Origin: Myxococcales bacterium
GTDB lineage: Bacteria; Myxococcota; Myxococcia; Myxococcales; Myxococcaceae
Direction: 5' to 3'
DNA length: 64,000 nt
Assembly: GCA_016191815.1 (NCBI GenBank)
Contig: JACPVI010000036.1
Location: 20,041 to 84,040 of the forward strand
The notes below the pieces were generated by a model. It saw only the letters and a program-made list of their open reading frames with translations, was not told the DNA's origin and searched no databases. Positions 8,058 through 16,795 of the stretch are shown one piece after another (position 1 is the stretch's first letter; each line of letters opens with the position of its first letter). The translations under genes and the position numbers were made by a program.

Positions 8058-9128
8058 CTAGTTCTCGTGGCGCTCGAAGAAGTCTTCCACCTTGGGCCAT
8101 ACCTCGGAGGCGGCGCGGTCGCCCACGATGAGGTCCATGTGCCCGTAGTCGGCCTGGGCGCCGTTCGCCTCGGAGACCAAGAGCCACTCCTTGGGACCGC
8201 CGAGGGCCCGGTAGGCGTCCTTCACCGCCGGGGCGATGGCGAGGCGGTCGAGCTTCCCCGCCACCACCAAAACCGGCGTGCGCACCTTCGCCAGGTCCTT
8301 CCGGTAGTCCAGCCTGCCGTCGGCGCTCCCGAAGCGGCCGCTCCGCACCATTCCGATGATCTGCAGCGTCACCCCACCCGAGATGTCGTCGGTGCCGATC
8401 GCCACCAGTCGCTTCCAGGTCTCCTTCCCCACGTTCCTGGGATTGTAGAGGAGCAACTGCACCGGGCCGGCAGGCAGCTCCCCCTGGAGCGGGACGGAGA
8501 TCTGCGAGGAGAGCGCCATCGGGACGACGCTCTCCTTGCCCACCGCGACTTCCGCGAGTTTCTCGAGCAGCGGCTCGAACATCCCGCCCCAGTCCAACCG
8601 GGTGGGGCTGCCGAGGGTGGCGACCGCGTTCAGCCCGCCGCCTCCTTGGGAAAGGTAGGCGTAGGCGAGCATCCCTCCCATGCTGTGGCCGACGTAGTCG
8701 ATCGTGCCTCCACCGCTCTGCTCGCGGACGTAGGCGATGGCCTCCGGCAGGTCCTCCCTCCACAGCGTGTCGAAGTCGTAGCCGCCCTGGCGGCCTTTCT
8801 CGGGGTTGATCCGATCAGACTCTCCGGTGCCGCGGAGCGAGACCGTCCAGGCGTCGCGGCCTCGAGAGGCGAACCACCTCGCCATGCTGTGGTCCTTGTC
8901 GAGGTCCATGTTGCGGTCGTTGGCAGAGATGCCATGGCAGAGGAGCACCGGCCGGCCCCTTGGCTCCCCATGGGCACGGTACTGGACCAGGCGGATCTCC
9001 CAGCCGTCGCCGGTGCGGGCCTTGTGGAGGATCGCCTCCTTCGGGCGAGGCTCGAAGTAGGCGCTCTTGCATCCAAGGCAGGCCGCCAGCGCGAGCGCGA
9101 CGGCGGGCAGTGAGAAATCACCGCGCAT
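8058..9128 (-). CDS. alpha/beta-hydrolase lipoprotein
   Basis: The 356-residue product starts with a lipoprotein signal (ALALAAC, Cys at about 17) and continues as an alpha/beta hydrolase. Visible motifs are an oxyanion region (LLCHGISANDRNMD, about 60-74), the nucleophile elbow GHSMGG (about 148), an Asp-bearing strand (VLVVAGKLDRL) and the catalytic His in YGHMDLI near the C-terminus. It is probably a membrane-anchored esterase or lipase-like enzyme facing the periplasm; the substrate is unknown. It overlaps the upstream hydrolase gene by 11 bases. The two hydrolases share the same general plan and may be paralogues. Confidence 0.85.
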   Translation of the reverse strand: MRGDFSLPAVALALAACLGCKSAYFEPRPKEAILHKARTGDGWEIRLVQYRAHGEPRGRPVLLCHGISANDRNMDLDKDHSMARWFASRGRDAWTVSLRGTGESDRINPEKGRQGGYDFDTLWREDLPEAIAYVREQSGGGTIDYVGHSMGGMLAYAYLSQGGGGLNAVATLGSPTRLDWGGMFEPLLEKLAEVAVGKESVVPMALSSQISVPLQGELPAGPVQLLLYNPRNVGKETWKRLVAIGTDDISGGVTLQIIGMVRSGRFGSADGRLDYRKDLAKVRTPVLVVAGKLDRLAIAPAVKDAYRALGGPKEWLLVSEANGAQADYGHMDLIVGDRAASEVWPKVEDFFERHEN

Positions 9129-10143
9129 CCGCGCCTCCGTCCGCCGCAGCCGGAGAGGAGGGAGCCGAGGCCGGCTCCGGCGCGTCGAGGAACTCCAGGG
9201 CCGGCTCGAACACGTCGTCCTCGGCGTCCTCCCCGTGGAGGAGCGAGAGGTGGCTGTAGTCCTCGTCCAACAGCTCGACGCGGCTGAGGACTCGCACCGT
9301 CACCTTGGCCGCGGAGACCTCGCGCAGTGGCGAGGCGAACTCGGGGTGCGCGAAGTTGTCTCCCAGCGGGAGGAAGAGCAAGGTCGGGCGGCCGTAGCGC
9401 CCGATTCGCCGGCGCACGCTCGAGCCGCCGCCCAGCTCGAGATCGCCCTCACGCATCCAGCCGAGCAGATCGCTCGAGGCCGCCTTGCCGAGGTCGGACA
9501 GCCCGGTGCCGCGAAGCTCCGCAAGCCTCCCGCGGGGGAAATTGCCGCCCAGCGCGAAGAGCAGCTCGAAGGTGCGCGCGGCGGGGGGGCCGGCGCCCAG
9601 CCCCGAGAGCTTTCCTCCCGAGGCGAAAAGCGACTCCGCGTGGGAGCTCGGCACCTCCGGGAACACCGGGGTGGAGAGCGCCACCACCCTCCGCACTGCA
9701 CCGCGCAGCTCCACCTCGCTCGCCGCGAGGGCCAAGGTCCCCGAGTAGCCGTGCGCCAAGAGGTCCAGCGGGCCGGGCCGCTCGGCGCGGATGGCGGCGG
9801 CCACCGCGGGCAGATCCAAGGAGACGAGCTGCGAGAGGCGCCACCCGGTGGGCGCGCCCGACTTCCCCTGTCCTCGAAGCTCGGCCAGGTAGACCTCCCG
9901 GCCGTTCGCCTGGAGGAAGCGGGCGAGGCCGCTGCCAGAGAGATCGTACGCCTCGCGGCCGAACCCCAGCTCGGGAACCAAGAGCACCGCGGGCTTTCCT
10001 CGGCCACCTCCAGATGGGACGTAGCGGTAGAGCGCGAGCGCGGTGCCGTCGGCGGCGACGACCCTCTTCCGGAACACGCCCTCCTCGGCGAGCGCCGCCT
10101 GGGCCAGCGCGGGGAGCAGGAGGGCGAGAACGGCGGCCTTCAT
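9118..10143 (-). CDS. exported alpha/beta-hydrolase-like protein with altered nucleophile elbow
   Basis: Starting at MKAAVLALLLPALAQAALA, this 341-residue product has a cleavable signal peptide and an alpha/beta-hydrolase fold (VLLVPELGFGREAYDLSG, then LLAHGYSGTLALA). The elbow reads GYSGT instead of GxSxG, although the Ser is kept, and a late YSHLSLLHGEDA segment can supply the His. It may therefore be catalytically weak or modified. The C-terminus is Ala/Ser-rich and disordered-looking. The ATG at 10143 overlaps the response-regulator stop by four bases (ATGA). A role in a periplasmic lipid or ester pathway with the downstream hydrolase is inference. Confidence 0.78.
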   Translation of the reverse strand: MKAAVLALLLPALAQAALAEEGVFRKRVVAADGTALALYRYVPSGGGRGKPAVLLVPELGFGREAYDLSGSGLARFLQANGREVYLAELRGQGKSGAPTGWRLSQLVSLDLPAVAAAIRAERPGPLDLLAHGYSGTLALAASEVELRGAVRRVVALSTPVFPEVPSSHAESLFASGGKLSGLGAGPPAARTFELLFALGGNFPRGRLAELRGTGLSDLGKAASSDLLGWMREGDLELGGGSSVRRRIGRYGRPTLLFLPLGDNFAHPEFASPLREVSAAKVTVRVLSRVELLDEDYSHLSLLHGEDAEDDVFEPALEFLDAPEPASAPSSPAAADGGADAR

Positions 10144-10796
10144 ACCTCCACCAGCCCGGCCTTGAGCGCCATCACCACCGCGTCGACGTGGGAGCTGACG
10201 CCCATCTTCCGGTAGATGTGCGACAGGTGCGTGCGCACCGTCCGCCGCTCGATGGTCATCACCCGCCCAACCTCGGCGTTCGATAGTCCCTTGGCCACGA
10301 AGCCGAGCACCTCGAGCTCGACCTCGCTGAGCCCCCAGGGGTCCTGGGGCTTCTGGGCAGGCTTCGCCTGGACCGACTGGAAGTAGTTCCAGAACCGCCG
10401 GGCGATGATCGGCTCGAGCACGGTGCCGCCCTCCATCACCTCCATGATCCCGGAGCGGATCTTCTCCGGGCCCACCCGCTTCACCAGGTACCCCGACGCC
10501 CCCGCCTGGATGGCCTCGTACACCTTCTGCTCGTCGTCGAAGGAGGTGAGGATCAGCACCTCTACCGCCGCCGCGCGACGCTTGAGCTTCTTGGTCACCG
10601 CGATGCCGTCCATCCCCGGCAGCTCGAGATCCATGAGCACGAGCTGCGGCATCGCCAAGACGATCTGCTCCACCGCGCTCTCGCCCTCCTGCGCGGTGCC
10701 CACGATCTCCAACTCCGGGAAGCTCTCCAGCGCCTTCACCAGCGCCCTGAGCACGCTCACCTGGTCCTCGACCAGGAACACCCGGATGCGGTCCAT
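10140..10796 (-). CDS. NarL/FixJ-type response regulator
   Basis: This 218-residue DNA-binding response regulator has a receiver domain (about 1-120) with acidic pair ED, phosphoacceptor Asp in LVLMDLELPGMDG (about residue 57) and conserved Lys in YLVKRV. A LuxR-type helix-turn-helix follows (about 148-215: LSEVELEVLGFVAKGLSNAEVG...RTVRTHLSHIYRKMGV). No histidine kinase is adjacent. The gene directly upstream is a kinase-like protein whose catalytic Asp is absent, so the source of phosphate is open. Its position at the head of the hydrolase/peptidase genes suggests it may control them. Confidence 0.93.
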   Translation of the reverse strand: MDRIRVFLVEDQVSVLRALVKALESFPELEIVGTAQEGESAVEQIVLAMPQLVLMDLELPGMDGIAVTKKLKRRAAAVEVLILTSFDDEQKVYEAIQAGASGYLVKRVGPEKIRSGIMEVMEGGTVLEPIIARRFWNYFQSVQAKPAQKPQDPWGLSEVELEVLGFVAKGLSNAEVGRVMTIERRTVRTHLSHIYRKMGVSSHVDAVVMALKAGLVEV

Positions 10797-10831
10797 GCTC
10801 GCGCCAGTCGATCACAATCCGGCGCGGGTTG

Positions 10832-12781
10832 CTACGGCCGCCGGCTGCCGAACTGCTCCTCGATCTTCAGCGTCTTCCCCTTCACGATGTTGACGGTGAA
10901 TTCGCGGCGCTCGCCGGTCTTGCCCTCCACCAGCGCGATCTTCCGGCGCCCCGGAGCCAGCGGGTACGACGAGAGCGGGGTCTGCTTTCGGACGAGCTGC
11001 CCGTCGACGTACACCGCCGCCGGCACGTCGGAGCGAATGGTGAGGAACCCCGCCCCCTTCCGCGGGGGAGCCTGGGGCTCCGCGGCGGGCTCCGCCGGCG
11101 CCTCCACGGCCGGCGGGGGAGCGATCGGCCTGGGCGGGGGCCGCGGCGGCAGGGGCGGCGGCTCGCTCTGGAGGTACTTGCTGATCGCCCGCTCCACCGA
11201 GGCCACCCCCGGATCCTTACGCTTGCCCCGGCGCGACAGCTCGACCAGCACCACCGTCAGGATGGCCACCCCCACCATCGCGATCGCCAGCGCAAAGAAG
11301 AGCATCCGCCGGCGCTTCACCGCGGACCGAAAGAGGTTGCGCTCCTCGGTAATCATCCTCCTTCGCGTCCCGTCCGGATCGGTCACCTGGAAGCGCGGAT
11401 CCGAGCTCGCCTGGCTGGTGTCCGGCGCCGGCACCGCCGCGAAGCCCGAGGAGTTGGGAGTGGCCGAGGGCCAAGCCTGCTCCTGCTGCTTCTCGGCCGG
11501 AGCCTCCGCTTCCAGATCCACCCCGGCCTTCGCCCCGGCGAAGTCCTCGATCACCCGGAGCCGTCTCATCGCCGGGCGCGCCGCGGCGCCCGCTTGATGT
11601 GCCCCGGAGGCCGCTTTCCGCTTTGCCGGAGCCGCTCCCGGCGGCGCCTCCCAGCCATGCTCCAGCGGGCCGGCGCGGCCGGGATCGGTCGGCTCCATCT
11701 CGGCCGGCCGGTCCCCTCCCGGAGCACGGTACTCCTCGTGACCGGGCGCCCCCTCGGCGGTCTCGGCAGTGGAATCGGCGCCGGCCTCCCCGCCGGAGAA
11801 CGAAGGCCGAGCCGGGAGCACCATCGACTTCTCGCTCACCGGCTGGAGGTCGGCGCCGTCGACCTCGTCGAGCCGGAAGGGCTCCGCGAACGGCACCGGC
11901 CCCGTCGGCTCGATGCTCACCTCGGACGGGAACAGCTCGGCCACGAACCGGCGCAGGTCGTCGCGGGCGGGCATCCCGCCGGAGCTGGAGAGGAAGTCGC
12001 GAAACGCCGCCGCCAGCTCGCCGCAGGAGCGGAAGCGGCGCGCCGGAGTGGGCTCGATGGCCCGCATCACGATGGCGTCGAGCCGCGCATTGATGCGCCG
12101 GTCCAGCCGCGAGGGAGGCGGGAGCGCCTCACGCCGCACGCTCACCGAGACCGCGCCGCTGGAGGGCTCGCGCAAGGTGAGCAGCTCGTAGGCGATTGCC
12201 CCGAGGGAAAACTGATCCGCCACTTCGTCCGGCTCCTCGCCGCGGGCGACCTCCGGGCCCCGGTAGCTGCCGCGCCCCCTCGAGCCGAAGGACTTCTTGA
12301 GCCCGGGAACCGCGTTGAGCGCCCGGAGCGCCCCGAAGTCGCAGAACGCCGGGCGCCCCTCCTTCGACAAGAGAATGTTTCCCGGAGTGATCGCCCCGTG
12401 GATGACTCCCGCCTGGTGCGCGCGGCCAGCGATCTCCAAGAGCTCGATCATCAGCGCCAGCGCGACGCTGGTGGGCAGGATCACCTCGCGGGTGTTGAGC
12501 CTCTGGAGCGCGAGGCCCAGGGTGAAGCCCTCCACGTCCTTTCGGACCACCGCCAGCCGGCCCCGCACCAACCCGATGTCGATGATGGGGACGATCCCCG
12601 GGTGAGGCAGCGCGTTCAGCACCCTGGCGGTCTCCGCCGTCTCTCGCGCGTAGCGCACGTCGGAGGTGCGCGGGTGGAACAGCTTGAACACCACCGGCTC
12701 GGCGCGATCCTTCTCGGCGGCGAACAGCTCGGCCAGCTCGCCGGCCTCGATCCGCCCTTTCAGGCGATACTCGGCGCCCAT
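10832..12781 (-). CDS. Hanks-type pseudokinase with TM segment and PEGA domain
   Basis: The 649-residue protein has an N-terminal kinase fold (about 1-280): ATP-lysine in VVFKLFHP (residue 33), DFG kept (AFCDFGALRAL) and an activation segment with SYRGPEVARG. The catalytic HRD loop, however, reads HGAITPGN, so the catalytic Asp is Ala. The glycine loop (GRIEAGELAELF) is also poor. A long Ala/Pro/Glu linker leads to one TM helix (about 480-505, after RRRR) and a C-terminal PEGA-type domain (VDGQLVRKQTPL...LAPGRRKIALVEG). It is likely an ATP-binding or scaffold sensor rather than an active kinase. It lies three bases after the zinc-ribbon gene and 35 before the response regulator. Confidence 0.85.
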   Translation of the reverse strand: MGAEYRLKGRIEAGELAELFAAEKDRAEPVVFKLFHPRTSDVRYARETAETARVLNALPHPGIVPIIDIGLVRGRLAVVRKDVEGFTLGLALQRLNTREVILPTSVALALMIELLEIAGRAHQAGVIHGAITPGNILLSKEGRPAFCDFGALRALNAVPGLKKSFGSRGRGSYRGPEVARGEEPDEVADQFSLGAIAYELLTLREPSSGAVSVSVRREALPPPSRLDRRINARLDAIVMRAIEPTPARRFRSCGELAAAFRDFLSSSGGMPARDDLRRFVAELFPSEVSIEPTGPVPFAEPFRLDEVDGADLQPVSEKSMVLPARPSFSGGEAGADSTAETAEGAPGHEEYRAPGGDRPAEMEPTDPGRAGPLEHGWEAPPGAAPAKRKAASGAHQAGAAARPAMRRLRVIEDFAGAKAGVDLEAEAPAEKQQEQAWPSATPNSSGFAAVPAPDTSQASSDPRFQVTDPDGTRRRMITEERNLFRSAVKRRRMLFFALAIAMVGVAILTVVLVELSRRGKRKDPGVASVERAISKYLQSEPPPLPPRPPPRPIAPPPAVEAPAEPAAEPQAPPRKGAGFLTIRSDVPAAVYVDGQLVRKQTPLSSYPLAPGRRKIALVEGKTGERREFTVNIVKGKTLKIEEQFGSRRP

Positions 12782-12784
12782 CGC

Positions 12785-13129
12785 TCAGCCGGCCGGCTCA
12801 GGGTTCCCGCTCGCGCGCTTGGCGCCCGGGCGAGATGCGCCCGCCCGGCCGGAGACCGCGTCGAAGCGGAAGCCGCACCACACGCACTTCTCTCCCTTTC
12901 GGCCCGGTGGAAGCTCCAGGAGGCACCCTGGGCAGCGCAGCCTGGGCCTGCTCCTCCGCGCCTGCCTGCTCGCCTTGGCCGCCTCGGCGGCGGCGCCTTC
13001 GCGGCGGTGATCGGCGTTCAGCGCCCGGACGCGCGCCTCGAGCAGCTTCATGCGGACCTCGAGGTCGTCGAGGCGGGCCAGCAGCTGGGCCCGCTCCTCG
13101 GCCCACGGCTGGAAGCGGCTCTGACGCAT
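12785..13129 (-). CDS. coiled-coil protein with C-terminal zinc ribbon
   Basis: The 114-residue product starts MRQSRFQPWAEERAQLL. A short coiled coil follows (about 12-50: LARLDDLEVRMKLLEARVRALN), then a basic linker and a CPGC...CVWC pair spaced like a zinc ribbon (about 68-92). The tail is basic and Pro-rich. I know no specific function; such small proteins often dock to a kinase or RNA polymerase. The start at 13129 excludes about 100 upstream codons that lie on top of the divergent nucleotidase gene. It is the first gene of the long minus-strand run. Confidence 0.65.
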   Translation of the reverse strand: MRQSRFQPWAEERAQLLARLDDLEVRMKLLEARVRALNADHRREGAAAEAAKASRQARRSRPRLRCPGCLLELPPGRKGEKCVWCGFRFDAVSGRAGASRPGAKRASGNPEPAG

Positions 13130-13157
13130 CAGGTTGGAAGCGTGCCACGCAATTGTT

Positions 13158-14864
13158 ATGAAGGGAATTCCATTGCCACCCACGTCGACGTCACCCGGCC
13201 CGGCCCCGGGCGCCCCGGCGACGGCCCCCATCCACGGCCGACATGGCGCGCAGCTAGACGCGGCGCGCTCGCTGGAGGCCGACCGGCGGGCCCGCGAGCT
13301 GCTCGCAGACGAGGAGCTGGCGCGGCTGCTCACCCCCAACCGAGAGCGCGCCAACATCGATCGGGCCCGGCAGGTGTTCGTCAACCGCAACCTCCGGATG
13401 GCCAAGATCGAGCTGATCGGCTTCGACATGGACTACACCCTGGCCATCTACCACATGCGCCGGATCGAGCAGCTCTCCTACGAGATGACGCTGCGCCGGC
13501 TCACTCGCTCCTACGGCTACCAGGAGGAGATCGCCCGCATCCCCTACGATCACCTCTTCGGGATGCGCGGGCTGATGGTGGACAAGGCGAACGGCAACCT
13601 GATCAAGATGGACCGGTTCGGCCACGTGGGGCGCGCCTACCACGGGATGCGGCCGTTGCCGCAGGACATCTATTACAAGCTCTACCGGAACGAGCGGGTG
13701 CGGGTGAAGAACCCCCAGTACGCGTGGATCGACACGCTCTTCGCGCTCCCCGAGGCTTGCCTCTACGCCGGCATCATCGAGCTGATGGAGTCCTTGGGCC
13801 AGCCGGTGGACTACGGCAAGCTCTACGACGCCATCCGCGAGGCGATCGACACCGTCCACCGCGACGGCTCGCTCAAGGCGGAGATCCAGAAGGACATCGG
13901 GCGGTACATCTTCAAGGATCCCGAGCTGGGGCCCGCCCTCCACAAGCTGCGCTCGGGAGGGAAGAAGCTCTTCCTGCTCACCAACTCGATGTGGGACTAC
14001 ACCGACGGGGTGATGCGCTACCTCTTGGACGGGGTGCTGCCCGAGTACCCGAGCTGGCGCAACTACTTCGATCTGATCTGCTGCGGCTCCCAAAAGCCGG
14101 GCTTCTTCTCGGAGCAGCGGCCCTTCTTGGAGGTGGACACCAGCTCCGAGGAATGCCGGCTTTGGGGCGAGGCCTCCTCGCTGGAGCGGTGGAAGGTGTA
14201 CCAGGGCGGCAACCTCGCCGACTTCGAGCGGATGAGCGGCTTCTCCGGAGACGCCATCCTCTACGTCGGCGATCACATCTACGGAGACATCCTCAAGTCG
14301 AAGAAGACCTCGCTGTGGCGAACCTGCATGGTGGTCCAGGAGATCGAGGACGAGATCAACTACACCGAGCTGCGCAAGGAGGAGATCTCCCGCCTCTCGG
14401 AGCTGGAGCTGGTCCGCGCCCGCCTCGACGACGAGGTGAACCAGCGCAAGGCGCAGCTCAACCTTTTGGAGCGCCGATTGGAGAAAGACGACCCTGACGG
14501 CCAGGAGCGCTCGAGGCTCGAGGAGGAGCGCCGGCGCGCCAAGGCCGAGCTGGACAAGCTCCGCAAGTCGCTCAAGGAGACCACCGAGCTGGCCGACACG
14601 CTCGAGGCCGACGTGGAAGCGGGCTTCAATCCCTACTGGGGCCTCTTGTTCAAGGAGGGGAGCGAGAACAGCAAGTTCGGCGAGCAGGTAGAGCAGTACG
14701 CCTGCGTGTACACCAGCCGCGCCTCCAACCTGCTGCACTACTCGCCGATGCAGTACTACCGCTCACCCAGGGAGCTGATGCCCCACGAGCAGGCCGGGGC
14801 GCTCTCCGGGAAGCTCTCCCCGCTCGGCGGCGAGGGCCCCCCGAGGGGCTCGGGCAAAGAGTGA
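13158..14864 (+). CDS. HAD-family cytosolic 5'-nucleotidase (cN-II-like)
   Basis: The 568-residue enzyme has the HAD nucleophile motif IGFDMDYTLA (about residue 88), motif II in FLLTNSMWDYTDGVM and motif IV in LYVGDHIYGDIL, matching the purine 5'-nucleotidase (HAD-IG) family. A charged coiled-coil stretch (about 395-480, ELRKEEISRLSELELVRARL onward) lies in the second half. It should dephosphorylate nucleoside monophosphates such as IMP or GMP in the cytoplasm. ATG 13158 (MKGIPLPP) leaves 28 bp to the divergent gene; an earlier ATG at 13134 would leave only four, which argues against it. Confidence 0.88.
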   Translation: MKGIPLPPTSTSPGPAPGAPATAPIHGRHGAQLDAARSLEADRRARELLADEELARLLTPNRERANIDRARQVFVNRNLRMAKIELIGFDMDYTLAIYHMRRIEQLSYEMTLRRLTRSYGYQEEIARIPYDHLFGMRGLMVDKANGNLIKMDRFGHVGRAYHGMRPLPQDIYYKLYRNERVRVKNPQYAWIDTLFALPEACLYAGIIELMESLGQPVDYGKLYDAIREAIDTVHRDGSLKAEIQKDIGRYIFKDPELGPALHKLRSGGKKLFLLTNSMWDYTDGVMRYLLDGVLPEYPSWRNYFDLICCGSQKPGFFSEQRPFLEVDTSSEECRLWGEASSLERWKVYQGGNLADFERMSGFSGDAILYVGDHIYGDILKSKKTSLWRTCMVVQEIEDEINYTELRKEEISRLSELELVRARLDDEVNQRKAQLNLLERRLEKDDPDGQERSRLEEERRRAKAELDKLRKSLKETTELADTLEADVEAGFNPYWGLLFKEGSENSKFGEQVEQYACVYTSRASNLLHYSPMQYYRSPRELMPHEQAGALSGKLSPLGGEGPPRGSGKE

Positions 14865-14901
14865 GGCGACGCGCCCGCCCGCCTGCCGTGCTGTCGCCTG
14901 C

Positions 14902-14930
14902 TTGACACAAGTCATTTACCGAAGTCCCTT
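14902..14930 (+). promoter_or_regulatory. candidate promoter of the multihaem cytochrome operon
   Basis: A perfect TTGACA (14902-14907) lies 49 bp before the first operon gene. With a 17-bp spacer the -10 position reads TCCCTT, a poor match. The -35 is convincing in DNA this GC-rich and sits in the only free interval of the operon, but the -10 is not, so this is tentative. Confidence 0.35.
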
Positions 14931-14956
14931 CTCCGGCCGAGAAAGGCCGCGAGAAG

Positions 14957-16003
14957 ATGCGCCGAACGTTGCCATTAGTTGCGCTTGCGCTCGCCGTTGC
15001 GGTGGGTTGCGCGACGACCCAGCCAGCCCAGGTGGCCTGGCCCGCGCCGCCGGCGAAGGAGCGCGTGCGGCTGGTGCGAACCCTGGCGTCCGAGACTGAC
15101 TTGGAGGGGCCCTGGGCCCGGTTCTGGCGGCGGCTGGCCGGCGTCGAGGCTCCGGTGCGGATGTACCACCCGGTGGGCGTGGCGGTGACCCCGGACGGAG
15201 ATCTGGTGGCGGTGACCGATCAAGGGCTGGGGCAGGTCTTCCTCTTCGACATGCTCGAGTCGGCGGTGCGCACCCTCACCAAGGAAACGCTGGGCGGCGA
15301 GCCGGTCGGTGTGGCCTTCGAGAACGAGACCGTCTGGGTGGCGGTGCCCTCGCGCAAGGCTCTCTTGGCCTTCGACCGCAAGGCGAAGCCCTTGAGGGCC
15401 ATCGAGTTGCCAGACGTGGAGCGCCCCACCGGAATCGCCGTCGACGCGGAGAAGGGTCTCGTCTACGTGTCGGATACCTCGAGCACGGCAGGCGAGGGGC
15501 ACTCCGTGCACGTGCACGGGCTCGCCGAGGGAGAGCACCGGTCGGCGATCGGCAAGAAGGGCTCCGGCCCAGGGGAGCTGTATTTTCCGACTTTCCTTCA
15601 TCTCAGCTTAGACAGGCTCTTCGTGGCAGACACGATGAATGCGCGAGTCCAGGAATTCACCACCGAGGGCGAGCTGGTGCGCCAGTACGGCGAGCGCGGC
15701 GACCGGTTCGGCTTCTTCGACAAGCCCAAGGGGCTGGCCACCGACGGCTACGGCAACCTCTACGTGGTCGATTCCTTCTTCTCGGTGGTGCAGATCTTCA
15801 ATCGGGAGGGGAGACTCTTGCTCTTCTTCGGGGGCCGCGGCGACTCCCCGGGATTCCTCTCCAACCCCTCCGGCATCGCCATCGACGGGAAGAACCGGAT
15901 CTACGTCACCAACGGCCTGAACTTCCGGGTCGAGGTGTACCAGCTCTTGAACACCACGGCGGCGGACAGCCAGCTCCAGGGCGCCGCCGCCTCACTGCAG
16001 TGA
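14957..16003 (+). CDS. NHL-repeat lipoprotein (first of two)
   Basis: The 348-residue product has a lipoprotein signal (LAVAVGC, Cys about 18) and a six-bladed NHL-type propeller. Recurrent strands are visible, for example HPVGVAVTPDGDLVAVTD, RPTGIAVDAEKGLVYVSD, KPKGLATDGYGNLYVVD and NPSGIAIDGKNRIYVTN. A short motif FWRRLAG sits before the first blade and recurs in the second NHL protein of the operon. NHL propellers commonly bind partner proteins. Next to multihaem cytochromes and a porin they are a known neighbourhood feature of outer-membrane electron conduits and cytochrome-filament loci, so a scaffold or assembly role is inferred. It heads the operon. Confidence 0.88.
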   Translation: MRRTLPLVALALAVAVGCATTQPAQVAWPAPPAKERVRLVRTLASETDLEGPWARFWRRLAGVEAPVRMYHPVGVAVTPDGDLVAVTDQGLGQVFLFDMLESAVRTLTKETLGGEPVGVAFENETVWVAVPSRKALLAFDRKAKPLRAIELPDVERPTGIAVDAEKGLVYVSDTSSTAGEGHSVHVHGLAEGEHRSAIGKKGSGPGELYFPTFLHLSLDRLFVADTMNARVQEFTTEGELVRQYGERGDRFGFFDKPKGLATDGYGNLYVVDSFFSVVQIFNREGRLLLFFGGRGDSPGFLSNPSGIAIDGKNRIYVTNGLNFRVEVYQLLNTTAADSQLQGAAASLQ

Positions 16004-16029
16004 ATCGGAGCAAGCGGAGGAGAAGCCCC

Positions 16030-16773
16030 ATGGTCGTCCGAGCAATTGCGGCGAGCACCGTGCTGTTTTCCACGGCGGCGCTGGCGCAAGGCATCACCAG
16101 CACCAAGCACAACTTCCAGAGCCAGACCAACCCGGTGCACGTGGATCCGTCTGCCACCGAGGACGGCATCTGCGTGTTCTGCCACACGCCACACAAGGGC
16201 GCGTCCTCGCTCCTTTTGTGGAACCACACCTTCTCGGCCAACAACTACTCCTGGGCCGACGTGAGCGGAGGGAAGACCACCGGCGGCACCAGCTACCCGA
16301 CCAACGTCCGGACCTGGACCGGGTCGACCGCCAAGTGCCTCTCCTGCCACGACGGCACGGTGAGCATCGGCGCCATCTACTGGAGCAACGCCACCGCCAG
16401 CCCCACCGTGACCATGGCCGGCACCGATGTGGGCGCCTCCGGAAACCTGAACAACGCGAGCTACATCATCCCCGATCAATCCACCGGGACCGACCTCAAG
16501 GGCAACCACCCGGTCGGCGTGCCCTACAGCTACGACCAGGCGGTGGCCACCTACAACGGGATCAGCACCGGCCCCGACGTGAAGCTCGCCCAGTGGGTCG
16601 CCCGGCCCACCGGGGTGAGGGTCTTCGGCTCGGGCGGAGGCGGGGCCCCGGCGGCGGGCGCGGCCGGCATCGAGTGCGCCTCGTGCCACGACCCGCATGG
16701 CACCGGAAACACCTTCTTCCTCCGAGTGACCAAGTCGGGAAGCCAGCTCTGCCTGAGCTGCCACATCAAGTAG
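16030..16773 (+). CDS. OmcE-like tetrahaem cytochrome c
   Basis: The 247-residue product has a signal peptide (VVRAIAASTVLFSTAALAQ) and four CXXCH sites: CVFCHTPH, CLSCHDGT, CASCHDPHG and the terminal CLSCH. The N-terminal TKHNF, the NHPVG block and the order of haem motifs match the small tetrahaem family that includes Geobacter OmcE, known to polymerise into extracellular filaments. ATG 16030 is preferred over GTG 16000 because it follows a good GGAGGA site. With a paralogue at 21543 in the same operon, a filament subunit or surface electron carrier is likely. Polymerisation here is inference. Confidence 0.85.
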   Translation: MVVRAIAASTVLFSTAALAQGITSTKHNFQSQTNPVHVDPSATEDGICVFCHTPHKGASSLLLWNHTFSANNYSWADVSGGKTTGGTSYPTNVRTWTGSTAKCLSCHDGTVSIGAIYWSNATASPTVTMAGTDVGASGNLNNASYIIPDQSTGTDLKGNHPVGVPYSYDQAVATYNGISTGPDVKLAQWVARPTGVRVFGSGGGGAPAAGAAGIECASCHDPHGTGNTFFLRVTKSGSQLCLSCHIK

Positions 16774-16795
16774 CGCGCCCGTCACCCCGAGGAGG

